Positions 8,041 through 16,709 of a stretch of DNA of 59,237 nucleotides are shown here, in pieces (the stretch's first letter is position 1; every line of letters starts with the position of its first letter). Origin of the DNA: Campylobacterota bacterium (lineage in GTDB: Bacteria; Campylobacterota; Campylobacteria; Campylobacterales; Sulfurovaceae); assembly GCA_003252535.1 (NCBI GenBank), contig QKDN01000016.1:1-59237 (forward strand), given 5' to 3'. The notes below the pieces were generated by a model. That model saw only the letters and a program-made list of their open reading frames with translations, made no database searches and was not told where the DNA came from. The translations under genes were made by a program, and so were the position numbers.

Positions 8041-10212
8041 ATGAAGAGTCGTTTTGGGTTTGGTTTACTCTTTTTGGCATCGGCGCTGTATGGGGCTGAG
8101 GGTGACAATACTACGCTGATCGTGACGATAATCGTATTGGCTGTCGTAGGGGTTGGTATACTTGTTTATTCTCAGTACCAGATCAAGCGTATGAAGAAGA
8201 TGCATGAAGAGATAGAGAAAAAGCAGATGGAGATGCAAAGAACTCAGAATGAACTCATCACCAATATGAGTGAGAACATTTATGATATTGCAAAAGAGGC
8301 TATCAAGAACAGGAACAGCGTTACCGAAGAGCCCAACGAAAGATCGCTGGAGAAAGTTCTGGCCAAGGCCATCAATGCCGAGAACGCCTTGCTCGATATG
8401 ACCAACGACCTGATCAGCTTCCTGAAGATCCGTTCAAAGAAGGTCGAGATCATCAACGAGAGATTCAACATCAACAACGTCCTCAACGAACTCGCCGGTA
8501 TGCTCGGCATCTACTTCAAAGAGAGCAAGGTCGAGGTGATCTTCGATATCAACCACAATATTCCCCGATACCTTATCGGTGATTCGCTCCACCTCGGACA
8601 GATACTTAACAATCTTCTTGAATATTCTATGCTTCATACCAACGCATACGAGGTCAAGCTCGAGATATCCCTTGTCAAGGATGAGGACGGATCGCCGCTG
8701 ATAGAGTTCGCATTCTTCGACAAAGGGATGAACATTCCCAAGCAGAAACTCGAAAAGCTCTTCGAGCCATACTACAATGAAGAGGCAAAAGAGTATGTAG
8801 GTCTCGGTCTCTTCGTCGCCAAGGAACTTGCTGCTCTCATGGGCGGGACACTGAACGTCAAAGCGCAGGAGGGGCGTGGTATCGTCTTCACGCTCCTGCT
8901 TCCGATGGGCATCGAGAGATCGAAAGGGAAGGATTACGAACTGTGCGACAAGACAGCCAAAGCCAAAAAGGTCCTTATCGTCGACAATCACTATACGACT
9001 GCCCTTGCGGTACGCAAGCTCTTTGTCTACTTTGACTATGATGTCAACGCAATGCCTATCGATGACTTCACGAGCACTATGCCGGCATTTACCGAGTATG
9101 ATATCGTTGTGCTCGATGAGAAGCTCTTCACCCCGAATACCATCAAGTATCTTGAAAAAACGGTCGACTATCTTGAGAGTATTGACAAAGAACACGGCCT
9201 GAAGATCATCTCGATGGGTTCACTGATGGACGAACCGGCTGAAATACCTGCCGGTGTCTTTGACCTGCGCCTTGAAAAGCCTTTTGGTCAGGAGAGGATA
9301 TTCGAAGCGCTAACCGAGCTTTTCAGATCGGATATCCCGCTCAACCTTCCTATCGTCGGCGACTTCAAGAACGAAGTGGCTTTCGTCCACAAAGAACCGC
9401 TGGTCGAAGCGGAGAACGTCACCAGGGAGTCTTTCGCCGACTTCGATGGCTCGAGACTGCTTCTGGTCGAAGACAACCTTATCAATCAGAAGGTACTTAT
9501 CAATATCCTCGGAAAATCCGGCATCGATATCACTGTCGCCAACAACGGTCTCGAAGCGGTCAATATCGTCACTGTAGAGAAGCAGGAGTTCGATCTGGTA
9601 CTGATGGACATCAACATGCCTATCATGGACGGGTATACCGCTACCGATAAGATCAGGAAAACAGGCGAATTCGACCATCTTCCTATCGTGGCATTCACCG
9701 CCCTCGTGCTTGACAACGAAGTGCAGAAGATGTACAACAGCGGTATGAACGCCTTCCTCTCCAAGCCTATCAATATGGGGAAACTCTACAGCGTCTTCGA
9801 ACTCTTCCTTGACATCAAGATGAACAGCAGCCGTATCCAGCCGCCGGTCGAGAAACCTGTCAAGGTCTACTACGGTCTCGACGTCGACGACGGTATCAAG
9901 TATGCCAACGGTGACGATGCGGTCTATATGGAAGTACTCAACGAGTTCCTCGAAGCGTACGGCGAAAGCGCAGAGTCTTTCGAGAAGCTTGTACGGGAGA
10001 ACAGGGTAGAGCAGATCAAGATGCTCTGCCTCGATATGAAAGGGCTTACCTCGGCGATCGGGGCGTACAAGATGTTCAAGCTCGTCGACGAGATCCACAA
10101 GCTCTTCATCTACAACAACCAGCATCTGCTGCACAAATATGTCGAGAGCTACACGACCGAGCTTACCAAGCTCAAGACCTCGATCGACGACTATATGCAT
10201 TCAGATCATTAA
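8041..10212 (+). CDS. Hybrid sensor kinase-like protein (degenerate HisKA/HATPase, two REC domains, Hpt-like end)
   Basis: I start it at ATG 8041, which has a GGAGGG ribosome site; an in-frame TTG 15 bp upstream lies inside that site. The 723 residues contain a signal-like N-terminus, one membrane helix (about 29-47), a coiled coil, a HisKA-like dimer region, a HATPase_c domain (about 135-290), receiver 1 (about 310-420, Asp359), receiver 2 (about 474-590, LLLVEDN, Asp523, FTAL, SKP) and a helical Hpt-like end (about 610-715). Key residues are missing: the H-box position reads NMSENIYDIA (Glu78 instead of His), the HATPase N-box Asn is Tyr195, and the Hpt HxLKG box reads LDMKG (Leu664). The G boxes DKG and GLGLF remain. 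It may sense or scaffold rather than phosphorylate. Confidence 0.8.
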   Translation: MKSRFGFGLLFLASALYGAEGDNTTLIVTIIVLAVVGVGILVYSQYQIKRMKKMHEEIEKKQMEMQRTQNELITNMSENIYDIAKEAIKNRNSVTEEPNERSLEKVLAKAINAENALLDMTNDLISFLKIRSKKVEIINERFNINNVLNELAGMLGIYFKESKVEVIFDINHNIPRYLIGDSLHLGQILNNLLEYSMLHTNAYEVKLEISLVKDEDGSPLIEFAFFDKGMNIPKQKLEKLFEPYYNEEAKEYVGLGLFVAKELAALMGGTLNVKAQEGRGIVFTLLLPMGIERSKGKDYELCDKTAKAKKVLIVDNHYTTALAVRKLFVYFDYDVNAMPIDDFTSTMPAFTEYDIVVLDEKLFTPNTIKYLEKTVDYLESIDKEHGLKIISMGSLMDEPAEIPAGVFDLRLEKPFGQERIFEALTELFRSDIPLNLPIVGDFKNEVAFVHKEPLVEAENVTRESFADFDGSRLLLVEDNLINQKVLINILGKSGIDITVANNGLEAVNIVTVEKQEFDLVLMDINMPIMDGYTATDKIRKTGEFDHLPIVAFTALVLDNEVQKMYNSGMNAFLSKPINMGKLYSVFELFLDIKMNSSRIQPPVEKPVKVYYGLDVDDGIKYANGDDAVYMEVLNEFLEAYGESAESFEKLVRENRVEQIKMLCLDMKGLTSAIGAYKMFKLVDEIHKLFIYNNQHLLHKYVESYTTELTKLKTSIDDYMHSDH

Positions 10213-10223
10213 TCCTTTCTCTC

Positions 10224-10245
10224 GAAGCGGGGGACATCCCGCTTC
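10224..10245 (+). terminator. Hairpin after the hybrid kinase gene
   Basis: GAAGCGGG pairs perfectly with CCCGCTTC around a 6-base loop, 12 bp past the kinase stop codon. Only a loose T-rich stretch (ACACTTTTCC) follows, so termination would be weak. Confidence 0.45.
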
Positions 10246-10336
10246 ATACACTTTTCCCACATACCCCTCTATACCCCATACAAAATATCACGAAATCTGC
10301 GACAGGTGAAAGCAATGAAGCAGTGCTGAAAGTTTT

Positions 10337-10400
10337 AGCTTCCTTGTAGTGGGTTCGGGGCTGAAGCCTCCGGCTTCCGAAGTCCCCACAAGCAAAAGCT
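10337..10400. terminator. Long imperfect hairpin between the kinase gene and ftsY
   Basis: AGCTT-CTTGT-GTGGG on the left pairs with CCCCAC-ACAAG-AAGCT on the right, with GAAGCC/GGCTTC near the tip. A TTTTT run follows on the plus strand and an A-run lies on the ftsY side, so it could end transcripts from both convergent genes. It is also GC-rich and palindromic enough to be a REP-like element. Confidence 0.5.
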
Positions 10401-10426
10401 TTTTGATGAAAAAAAGATATGAAGAA

Positions 10427-11293
10427 TTAGATGAATATCTCGTCAAGGATCGTATTGACGAACTCGTTGGCTTTGAAGCTGATCAGGTCATCGGGCTGTT
10501 CACCCGTACCGATATAGAGGATAGGGAGTTTCATCTCATCGGCTATCGTGAGGATGGAGCCGCCTTTGGCTGTGCCGTCGAGCTTGGTGATGATGATGCC
10601 GTCTATACCGATCATCTCGTTGAAGGCTTTGGCCTGGTTGATCGATGAACTCCCCTGTGTACCGTCGAGGATCAGGAGTTTTCTGTGTGGTGCACCTTCG
10701 AATGCTTTGTTGGCGGTACGCACCATCTTTTTGAGCTCTTCACCGAGGTTGACCTGGGTGTGGAGACGCCCGGCTGTATCGATGATGACACGCTTGATCC
10801 CTTTCGCTTTGGCTGAGAGGATGGTATCGTAGACCACAGCGGAGGGATCATGCCCCTGGCGGGTGCTGACAATCGGTACGTCAAGCCTGTCGGCCCAGCG
10901 GGTGAGCTGCTCAATCGCTGCGGCCCTGAAGGTATCGCCCGCACCGAGGATAACACTGCCGTAAGTCTCTTTGTAACGTCTTGCGAGCTTGGAGATGGTG
11001 GTGGTCTTGCCCGCGCCGTTGACGCCGATGATCATCTCTACATAAGGCAGTGCATCGCTCTCCTTGAAGTCTGCCTTGTATTGGAAGACACTGATGAGGG
11101 AGTTGAACGCCTGGAGGCGGTTGATCGTATCGGGGAGCGACTCAAGGAGTCTTTCGATCAGGTCGTAGTTGACATCAGCTTCGAGGAGGATGTCCTCGAA
11201 TTCCTCTCTGGTGATCTTTTTCTTTTTTTCGGGGGTGACCTCATGGATCGCTTCGGTGGTCTTGCCGAAAGCTTTTTTAAGAAAATTGAACAT
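10427..11293 (-). CDS. ftsY: Signal recognition particle receptor FtsY
   Basis: FtsY is the GTPase receptor that delivers SRP-bound ribosomes to the Sec translocon. I start it at the ATG of MFNFLKKAFGK, which has a GGAACC ribosome-like site, giving 288 residues; the frame is open further upstream. The NG domain is complete: GVNGAGKTTT (G1), GDTFRAAA (G2), DTAGR (G3), TKLDGTAKGG (G4/G5). The N-terminal acidic A domain of E. coli FtsY is absent, as in most Campylobacterota; the start MFNFLKKAF may form the lipid-binding helix. Divergent from fau. Confidence 0.93.
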   Translation of the reverse strand: MFNFLKKAFGKTTEAIHEVTPEKKKKITREEFEDILLEADVNYDLIERLLESLPDTINRLQAFNSLISVFQYKADFKESDALPYVEMIIGVNGAGKTTTISKLARRYKETYGSVILGAGDTFRAAAIEQLTRWADRLDVPIVSTRQGHDPSAVVYDTILSAKAKGIKRVIIDTAGRLHTQVNLGEELKKMVRTANKAFEGAPHRKLLILDGTQGSSSINQAKAFNEMIGIDGIIITKLDGTAKGGSILTIADEMKLPILYIGTGEQPDDLISFKANEFVNTILDEIFI

Positions 11294-11382
11294 ACGTGGT
11301 TCCTTGTATAAGTCTAAATATCTCTTTAAGGTTAAATTGGTGATTATACCCAATCGGTACTTTGAATAGCAGGAAAGAAGAG

Positions 11383-11967
11383 ATGGAGAAAGATGTATTT
11401 CGGCGAAGATGCCTGGAACGGATGAAAGAGGGTGGAAACAACAGGAGATATATCCAGAACAAGATCGTCACCGACAGGCTCTATAAACTGATCAAAAAAG
11501 AGGATCAGAAGGTGATCATGCTCTACCTGCCCATGAAGATCGAGGCGGATATCATGCCTCTCATCAAGCGTCTCCGTAGAGAGGGGAAAAGGCTCTATGT
11601 TCCTTTTATGGAAGATGAAAGTTTTAGGTTGGTACAATATAGATTACCTCTGATCAAGCGTAAATTCGGGATCAGGGAGCCAAAAAACTCAAACAAACCC
11701 ATTGATAAAAAAATAGACCTTTCCATTGTCCCGGTCGTCGGTATCGATGCGGCTCTGAAACGGGTCGGATTCGGCAAAGGGATGTACGACAGGTTTTTTG
11801 AAAAAAAGAAGAAAACGATAGAGAAGATACTTTTCGTCTCCCGTATCTGCTGCTGTACCCGCGATTATGTGGGTGATCACTACGATGTGGCAGGAGACGG
11901 TTTCATAAGTGCGGAAAAGTGCCTCTTTAAGAGAAATAACAGAGCAAAGAAGCAGGTGAGAATTTAA
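11383..11967 (+). CDS. 5-formyltetrahydrofolate cyclo-ligase family protein
   Basis: The family converts 5-formyl-THF to 5,10-methenyl-THF using ATP. I start it at ATG 11383 behind AGGAAAGAAG (194 residues); a TTG 21 bp upstream is possible. The diagnostic C-terminal signature is present: PVVGIDAALKRVGFGKGMYDRFF, with the Gly-x-Gly-Lys-Gly-x-Tyr-Asp loop that binds ATP. Usual length is 180-200. It lies directly upstream of rny, an order seen in other Campylobacterota. The C-terminus is unusually basic. Confidence 0.85.
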   Translation: MEKDVFRRRCLERMKEGGNNRRYIQNKIVTDRLYKLIKKEDQKVIMLYLPMKIEADIMPLIKRLRREGKRLYVPFMEDESFRLVQYRLPLIKRKFGIREPKNSNKPIDKKIDLSIVPVVGIDAALKRVGFGKGMYDRFFEKKKKTIEKILFVSRICCCTRDYVGDHYDVAGDGFISAEKCLFKRNNRAKKQVRI

Positions 11968-12116
11968 TAGTGCAGGCGGCGATTCAGGTGCACATTGAAG
12001 TGTGTTATCGTCAATAGATTTCTATATCCCTGGGGCAGTCAGTGCCGCCGGGGGTAATCATGCCGGAAGTCTCATTGACCATACTCTATTCTCTTCTCGC
12101 GAAACAAGGAGAAGAT

Positions 12117-13640
12117 ATGTTGACGGAAATAACGGTGGGCCTGTGCAGTGCATGCATAGGTGCAGGGGTGAGCTATCTGTGGCTTCGCAGCAGCAGTATC
12201 AAAAGATTCTCATACCTCGAGCTTGAGGCCAAAGCCAAGGCCAAAGCCCTGGAGCATGAATCACAGAGGATGCTCCAGGAAGCCAAGCTCAAGATAAAAG
12301 AGGAAGAGCTCGTACTGGAGAACAAATACCAGAAACGGTTTGAAGACGTGGAGCAGCGCAACCGCGATCTGATCTACGAATCCAAAATGCTTAAAAAAGA
12401 AGAGGCGAACATCCTCAAGCTCCAGAACAGGGCACAGGAGATCAACAGTGCCCTTGAAAAAATGGAAGAGAAGAAGCAGGCGAGGATAGACGACCTGATC
12501 GGACTGATCGAAAATGTCGCATCGATGACGCAGAGCGAAGCCCGGGCAAAGATACTGGAGCTCGTTGAAGAGAAGAGCAAAGCCTCTGTCGCGGCAATAG
12601 TGCGCAAGTATGAGCAGCAGGCCAGGGAAGAAGGGGAGAAAAAGGCCAACTATATCCTCGCCCAGGCGACCACGCGCTATGCCGGCGATTTCGCAGGCGA
12701 GCGGCTGATCAATCTCATCACACTCCCAAGCGATGAGCACAAGGGGAGGATCATCGGGAAAGAGGGGCGCAATATCAAGACCCTCGAAATGCTCCTCGGG
12801 GTCGATATCATCATCGATGAAACCCCTGGTGTGATCATTGTCAGCTCTTTCAATCTCTACCGCAGGGCGATCGCCACAAGGGTGATCGAGCTCCTGGTCG
12901 AGGATGGCAGGATACACCCTGGCCGCATCGAAGAGATACACGAGAAGGTCGAAGCGGAGTTCGAGCAAAAGACCTATGAAGAGGGGGAGAACATCCTGAT
13001 CGATCTCGGGATATTCCCGATGGAGAGCGAACTGGTCAAGCTCATCGGCCGTCTCAAGTACCGTGCCAGCTACGGTCAGAACGCTCTTGCCCATACCCTC
13101 GAGGTCGCAAGGCTTGCTTCGGTAATGGCAGCGGAGATGGGGGGCGACGAGAAACTGGCGATGCGTGCGGGTCTCCTCCACGACATCGGCAAGGCGCTTA
13201 CGCAGGAGTACGGCGGCAGCCATGTCGATATTGGCGTGGAGCTCTGCAAGAAGTACGGGGAGCACCCGACTGTGATCAATGCCATCCTTGCCCATCATGG
13301 CCATGAAGAGCCGGGCAGCGTGGAGAGTGCTGCGGTCTGTTCGGCGGATGTCCTCTCTGCCGCAAGACCGGGGGCCAGACGGGAAGTGCTCGAGAGCTTC
13401 ACCAAGAGGGTCAAGGAGATAGAAGCGATCGCGCTGAGCCATGAAGGTGTCGACCGTGCCTATGCGATCAATGCAGGCCGTGAAGTGCGCGTGTGTGTAA
13501 ATGCGAATCAACTCAGCGATAACGAGTCTGCTTTGCTCAGTCTCACCATAGCAAACGAAATAAAAGATAGGGTACAATATCCGGGTGAGATCAAAGTGAA
13601 TGTCATCCGGGAATCTCGTTCAATCAATTATGCAAGGTAG
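12117..13640 (+). CDS. rny: Ribonuclease Y
   Basis: RNase Y is the membrane-anchored endoribonuclease that starts mRNA decay. I start it at ATG 12117, which has AAGGAGAAGAT before it; the open frame upstream has no ribosome site. The 507 residues comprise an N-terminal membrane helix (about 5-22), a long coiled coil (30-190), a KH domain with GRIIGKEGRNIK, and an HD domain with HTLEVARLASVMA and LLHDIGKA, which supplies the metal site. Length fits the family (500-520). 150 bp separate it from fau; I see no gene in that gap. Confidence 0.93.
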   Translation: MLTEITVGLCSACIGAGVSYLWLRSSSIKRFSYLELEAKAKAKALEHESQRMLQEAKLKIKEEELVLENKYQKRFEDVEQRNRDLIYESKMLKKEEANILKLQNRAQEINSALEKMEEKKQARIDDLIGLIENVASMTQSEARAKILELVEEKSKASVAAIVRKYEQQAREEGEKKANYILAQATTRYAGDFAGERLINLITLPSDEHKGRIIGKEGRNIKTLEMLLGVDIIIDETPGVIIVSSFNLYRRAIATRVIELLVEDGRIHPGRIEEIHEKVEAEFEQKTYEEGENILIDLGIFPMESELVKLIGRLKYRASYGQNALAHTLEVARLASVMAAEMGGDEKLAMRAGLLHDIGKALTQEYGGSHVDIGVELCKKYGEHPTVINAILAHHGHEEPGSVESAAVCSADVLSAARPGARREVLESFTKRVKEIEAIALSHEGVDRAYAINAGREVRVCVNANQLSDNESALLSLTIANEIKDRVQYPGEIKVNVIRESRSINYAR

Positions 13641-13646
13641 TAACAG

Positions 13647-13943
13647 ATGAGCAAATGTAAAGACATCAGGGCGTATGTACGCATGGAAGAGCGATATGAA
13701 GGGTTGAACATGATCTTCGGTGATTGTCCCGAACTGAAAAAGGATATCCTCTGCGCGATCGACAAGGTCAAGCAGGAGACCGGGCAAACACCATTTATCT
13801 ATGACAAGATATCCAATGACCGCCCCGATCTACAGGCGATCTATGTAGAATTCCACGACGACGTACACCGTGAAGGGGGAGACTTCTTCGAAAGACTGCT
13901 CAAAGAGCTTGAAATTGACCACTGTGAGGATGGACTATGCTAA
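13647..13943 (+). CDS. Conserved small protein, unknown function (98 residues)
   Basis: The start is 6 bp after rny and the end overlaps the cyclophilin gene by 7 bp, so it is part of the same transcript. The 98 residues are soluble and acidic, with four cysteines (KCKDIR, GDCPEL, DILCAID, and a C-terminal HCEDGLC). Cys in the pattern near both ends could bind a metal or form a disulfide. I do not recognise a family. The tight packing between rny and a cyclophilin supports it being a real gene. Confidence 0.7.
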   Translation: MSKCKDIRAYVRMEERYEGLNMIFGDCPELKKDILCAIDKVKQETGQTPFIYDKISNDRPDLQAIYVEFHDDVHREGGDFFERLLKELEIDHCEDGLC

Positions 13944-14467
13944 AGAGAATATTCGGACTGATTTCAATACTGGCCCTGTCGGCTCAGCTCAATGCTGCCG
14001 ATCCTGTCGTGACGCTCCATACCAACCAGGGTGATATCGAGCTGAAGCTCTTCCCGAAGATCGCTCCCAAGGCGGTGGAGAACTTTGTCACCCATGCGAA
14101 GAACGGCTACTACAACGGCATTACATTCCACCGTGTCATCAAAGGCTTTATGATCCAGGGCGGCGACCCTGAAGGTACCGGAATGGGCGGAGAGTCTATC
14201 TGGAAAAAAGAGTTCGAGGATGAGTTCGCCCCCAATGTCGTTTTCGACAGACCCTACCTCCTTGCGATGGCTAACCGTGGCCCCAACACCAACGGAAGTC
14301 AGTTCTTTATCACGACCGTACCGACACCGTTCCTCAACGGCGGCTATACGATCTTCGGTGAAGTGACCAAAGGGCAGAAAGTCGTTCAAAAGATCGAGAA
14401 CATCTCGACCGGGGCGAACGATATGCCACTTTTCAAACAAGTGATCAAAAGCGTAAGCGTTAAATAG
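13937..14467 (+). CDS. Periplasmic peptidyl-prolyl cis-trans isomerase (cyclophilin)
   Basis: This 176-residue protein starts with a signal peptide ([20 protein letters not shown]) followed by a full cyclophilin core. Conserved active-site segments include [15 protein letters not shown] (catalytic Arg and the FxxxxxxFMxQGGD block), [15 protein letters not shown] and GYTIFGEV. It should catalyse proline isomerisation of exported proteins. The start overlaps the preceding gene by 7 bp, and the stop codon shares one base with the GTG of cmoB, so translation is probably coupled. Confidence 0.9.
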   Translation: MLKRIFGLISILALSAQLNAADPVVTLHTNQGDIELKLFPKIAPKAVENFVTHAKNGYYNGITFHRVIKGFMIQGGDPEGTGMGGESIWKKEFEDEFAPNVVFDRPYLLAMANRGPNTNGSQFFITTVPTPFLNGGYTIFGEVTKGQKVVQKIENISTGANDMPLFKQVIKSVSVK

Positions 14468-15390
14468 TGGGCAGAGAAGACCTTACCCAGATACGCCAGG
14501 AGCGCCGCACATGGCTCTCCTGGAAGAATATAGCCCCATTGCAGGAGGCCATCGCTTCACTCCCCCTGATAGAACCTTCCCATATTATATTCGGAGATAC
14601 GGTAGAGATCGGTTTCGATCATTTGAGTACTGAGCAAAAAGAGCAGTTCGAATCGGTCGCAAAAATGCTCAAGCCCTGGAGAAAAGGGCCGTTCAGGATC
14701 GCTGATCTTTTCATCGACAGCGAGTGGCAGAGCTTCATCAAGTACAACCTCCTCGAACCCCATTTCGACCTCGAAGGAAAGATAGTCGGAGATATCGGCT
14801 GCAACAACGGCTATTACCTTTTCAGAATGCTCTCCCAAAAGCCGAAGAAGCTCGTAGGATTCGACCCCTCGGCACTGACATACTCCCAGTTCATGTTCCT
14901 CGATCGCTACATCCAAAGCGGTATCGTCTACGAATTGCTGGGTGTAGAACATGTCGACTCATACGAGCACAGATTCGATCTCCTTTTCTGCCTGGGGGTA
15001 CTCTATCACAGAAGCGACCCGGTAGCTACACTCAAATCCCTCTACAACGGGCTCAATGACGGGGGTGAGCTGATCCTTGATACCTTTATGATTGAAGGGG
15101 AGGATGAGATAGCGCTCACTCCGGCAGGTAGATATTCCAAGATACCCAATATCTATTTCATCCCCACGTTCAATGCGCTCAGGAACTGGTGCATGAGGGT
15201 AGGCTTCAGCGAAGTGGAGCTCCTGGAGATCAGGAAGACCGACCATGAAGAGCAGCGAAAAACGGAGTGGATCGACACCCAGAGTCTCTCCGATTTCCTT
15301 GACAGTGAAGACGAGAACAAAACCGTCGAAGGATACCCGGCACCTATCAGGGTCTATATCAAGGCAAAGAAGATTAAAAAGGAAAAGTGA
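14467..15390 (+). CDS. cmoB: tRNA U34 carboxymethyltransferase CmoB
   Basis: CmoB uses carboxy-S-adenosylmethionine to convert 5-hydroxyuridine at tRNA position 34 to cmo5U. The GTG start at 14467 overlaps the cyclophilin stop by one base. The 307 residues show LTQIRQERRTWLSWKNIAP near the start, PWRKGPF, the SAM-binding motif DIGCNNGYYLFRML (near residue 115), VEH and FCLGVLYHRSDPV, all typical of CmoB. It is slightly shorter than the E. coli protein (323). No cmoA is present in the window. Confidence 0.9.
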   Translation: MGREDLTQIRQERRTWLSWKNIAPLQEAIASLPLIEPSHIIFGDTVEIGFDHLSTEQKEQFESVAKMLKPWRKGPFRIADLFIDSEWQSFIKYNLLEPHFDLEGKIVGDIGCNNGYYLFRMLSQKPKKLVGFDPSALTYSQFMFLDRYIQSGIVYELLGVEHVDSYEHRFDLLFCLGVLYHRSDPVATLKSLYNGLNDGGELILDTFMIEGEDEIALTPAGRYSKIPNIYFIPTFNALRNWCMRVGFSEVELLEIRKTDHEEQRKTEWIDTQSLSDFLDSEDENKTVEGYPAPIRVYIKAKKIKKEK

Positions 15391-15576
15391 TAAAAAAGTT
15401 TTTTTGAGAAAATAATTATCATCTTTTTTCCGGTACAAAAAAGGTCGGGGAGACAAGTTCGGCCGCACTTTGTGAAGCTAAAAGAATTAATATACCAAAA
15501 TAACCTAAAAGTTACTTTTATTTTATAATAAGCATATTTTCGATATAAAACTACTTACAAAAGTCGAAATGGAATT

Positions 15577-15586
15577 TTGGCGCCAA
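15577..15586. promoter_or_regulatory. Palindrome TTGGCGCCAA upstream of the HsrA-like gene
   Basis: A perfect 10-bp palindrome lies 47 bp before the regulator's start codon in an otherwise AT-rich 243-bp gap. Its place suggests an operator, perhaps for autoregulation, but no matching consensus is known to me. No gene was found in 15391-15633. Confidence 0.35.
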
Positions 15587-15633
15587 ATTTTGTCCGGGAA
15601 TGAGCCGGACATAGATGAGAGTGAGCTTGCCGG

Positions 15634-16293
15634 ATGAGGATATTAACGATAGGGTTTGATGACGAGTACGTCAAAAAACTCTCGGAAGAGTTAAAAAAAT
15701 ATTTTATTTGTATCGTAGATAATGCCAAGAATCTTTACGATGCGACAAATTTTACTGATTTCAGACACTACGAGCTGGTCATAGTGGTCGATGAGGGTGT
15801 CAAATTCTCCCTTGAAAGATATGTCAACGAGGTGAAGCGTAAAAAGAGCGAGACCAAGATCATCATCCTGACCTCGAATCCGAAAAGCCAGATAGTCCAT
15901 TTTTCACTGGGTGTCGACGATGTGATCCATAATCACACCGATGAGCCCGATCTCCTCGCAGCAAGAGTCCTTGCCAACATGAGACAGCTTTTCGGTACGA
16001 AAGTGGACATCGGCAAACTGGTCATCGATATCACGAACAAAAAGATCGAATACGATCAGAAGATCGTCTCGCTCAATGGCAAGACATTCGATATCCTTGC
16101 CTACCTTGCCCTGAGAAAGCAAAGGGTCTTTTCAAAGGACGAGATCATCAACGCACTCTGGGAAGAGCCGGAGTATGTCAGTGACAATACCGTGGAGGTT
16201 GCTATCAACCAGATACGGAAAAGACTCAAAAGTATCCTGGGATTCCAGGTGATCCATACCGTACGAAGAAGAGGCTACAAGTTTTCCTACTAG
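15634..16293 (+). CDS. Orphan OmpR-family regulator of the HsrA/CosR type
   Basis: This 219-residue protein has an N-terminal receiver-like domain (1-115) and a C-terminal winged helix (about 125-219). The effector domain ends ALWEEPEYVSDNTVEVAINQIRKRLKS...VIHTVRRRGYKFSY, closely like HP1043/HsrA of Helicobacter and CosR of Campylobacter, essential orphan regulators of redox and central metabolism. The receiver is atypical: it lacks the acidic pair near residue 8 (IGFDDEY), and the conserved Lys loop reads IHNHTDE rather than xKPx, so phosphorylation is unlikely to be the switch. No partner kinase adjoins it. The assignment to HsrA/CosR is by remembered sequence similarity. Confidence 0.75.
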   Translation: MRILTIGFDDEYVKKLSEELKKYFICIVDNAKNLYDATNFTDFRHYELVIVVDEGVKFSLERYVNEVKRKKSETKIIILTSNPKSQIVHFSLGVDDVIHNHTDEPDLLAARVLANMRQLFGTKVDIGKLVIDITNKKIEYDQKIVSLNGKTFDILAYLALRKQRVFSKDEIINALWEEPEYVSDNTVEVAINQIRKRLKSILGFQVIHTVRRRGYKFSY

Positions 16294-16329
16294 CCTTTCT
16301 TTTTTCTCCACTTCGATTCAAATCCTTTA

Positions 16330-16542
16330 TTATTTTCTGAATATTTTCAACACCCAGTCGGGCAGCATACAGAAACTGTCACATTTACCATCCCTTTCAC
16401 ATCGTGTCATGGCTATATTGCGCAGGAGAAGTCCCAGGAAGAGCAGTGCGATGATCAGTTGTATTGCACCTGCAAGGATATGACCAAGCCAGAGATTCTG
16501 TATAGCCAGAAAGAGCATGATAAAGGTGATGATCAGGCACAT
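16330..16542 (-). CDS. Small two-helix membrane protein, unknown function (70 residues)
   Basis: Two hydrophobic helices (about 1-17 and 22-42: IIALLFLGLLLRNIAM) are followed by a cytoplasm-like tail with three cysteines (CERDGKCDSFCMLPDWV). No strong ribosome site is seen before the ATG at 16542. It is convergent with the HsrA-like gene. The Cys-x6-Cys-x3-Cys spacing may bind a metal or be chance. No family recognised. Confidence 0.4.
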   Translation of the reverse strand: MCLIITFIMLFLAIQNLWLGHILAGAIQLIIALLFLGLLLRNIAMTRCERDGKCDSFCMLPDWVLKIFRK

Positions 16543-16605
16543 GGAGAGACTCGCTTTTTTTGAATGATTGTACTGTAATAATTCTCAAGGAAACTTTCGA
16601 AAAAT

Positions 16606-16636
16606 TTGACAAAAATCTACAAAATCATGCTATCAT
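16606..16636 (+). promoter_or_regulatory. Candidate promoter of the beta-propeller gene
   Basis: TTGACA (16606-16611) and TATCAT (16631-16636) are 19 bp apart and lie about 75 bp upstream of the start codon at 16710. The spacing is longer than optimal, so activity may need an activator. Confidence 0.4.
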
Positions 16637-16709
16637 TATTATGTAGTGGAATGTAAGAAGTGGTGGCAGGTGTATACCTTCCTGATGTTTCAGATGATTG
16701 GAGATGATC

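Noticed and set aside
12261-13577. 438-codon open frame on the minus strand opposite rny
   Set aside because: It mirrors the codon pattern of rny, has no ribosome site and gives a low-complexity, family-less product. Strand-shadow frames of this kind are common here because of biased third positions.
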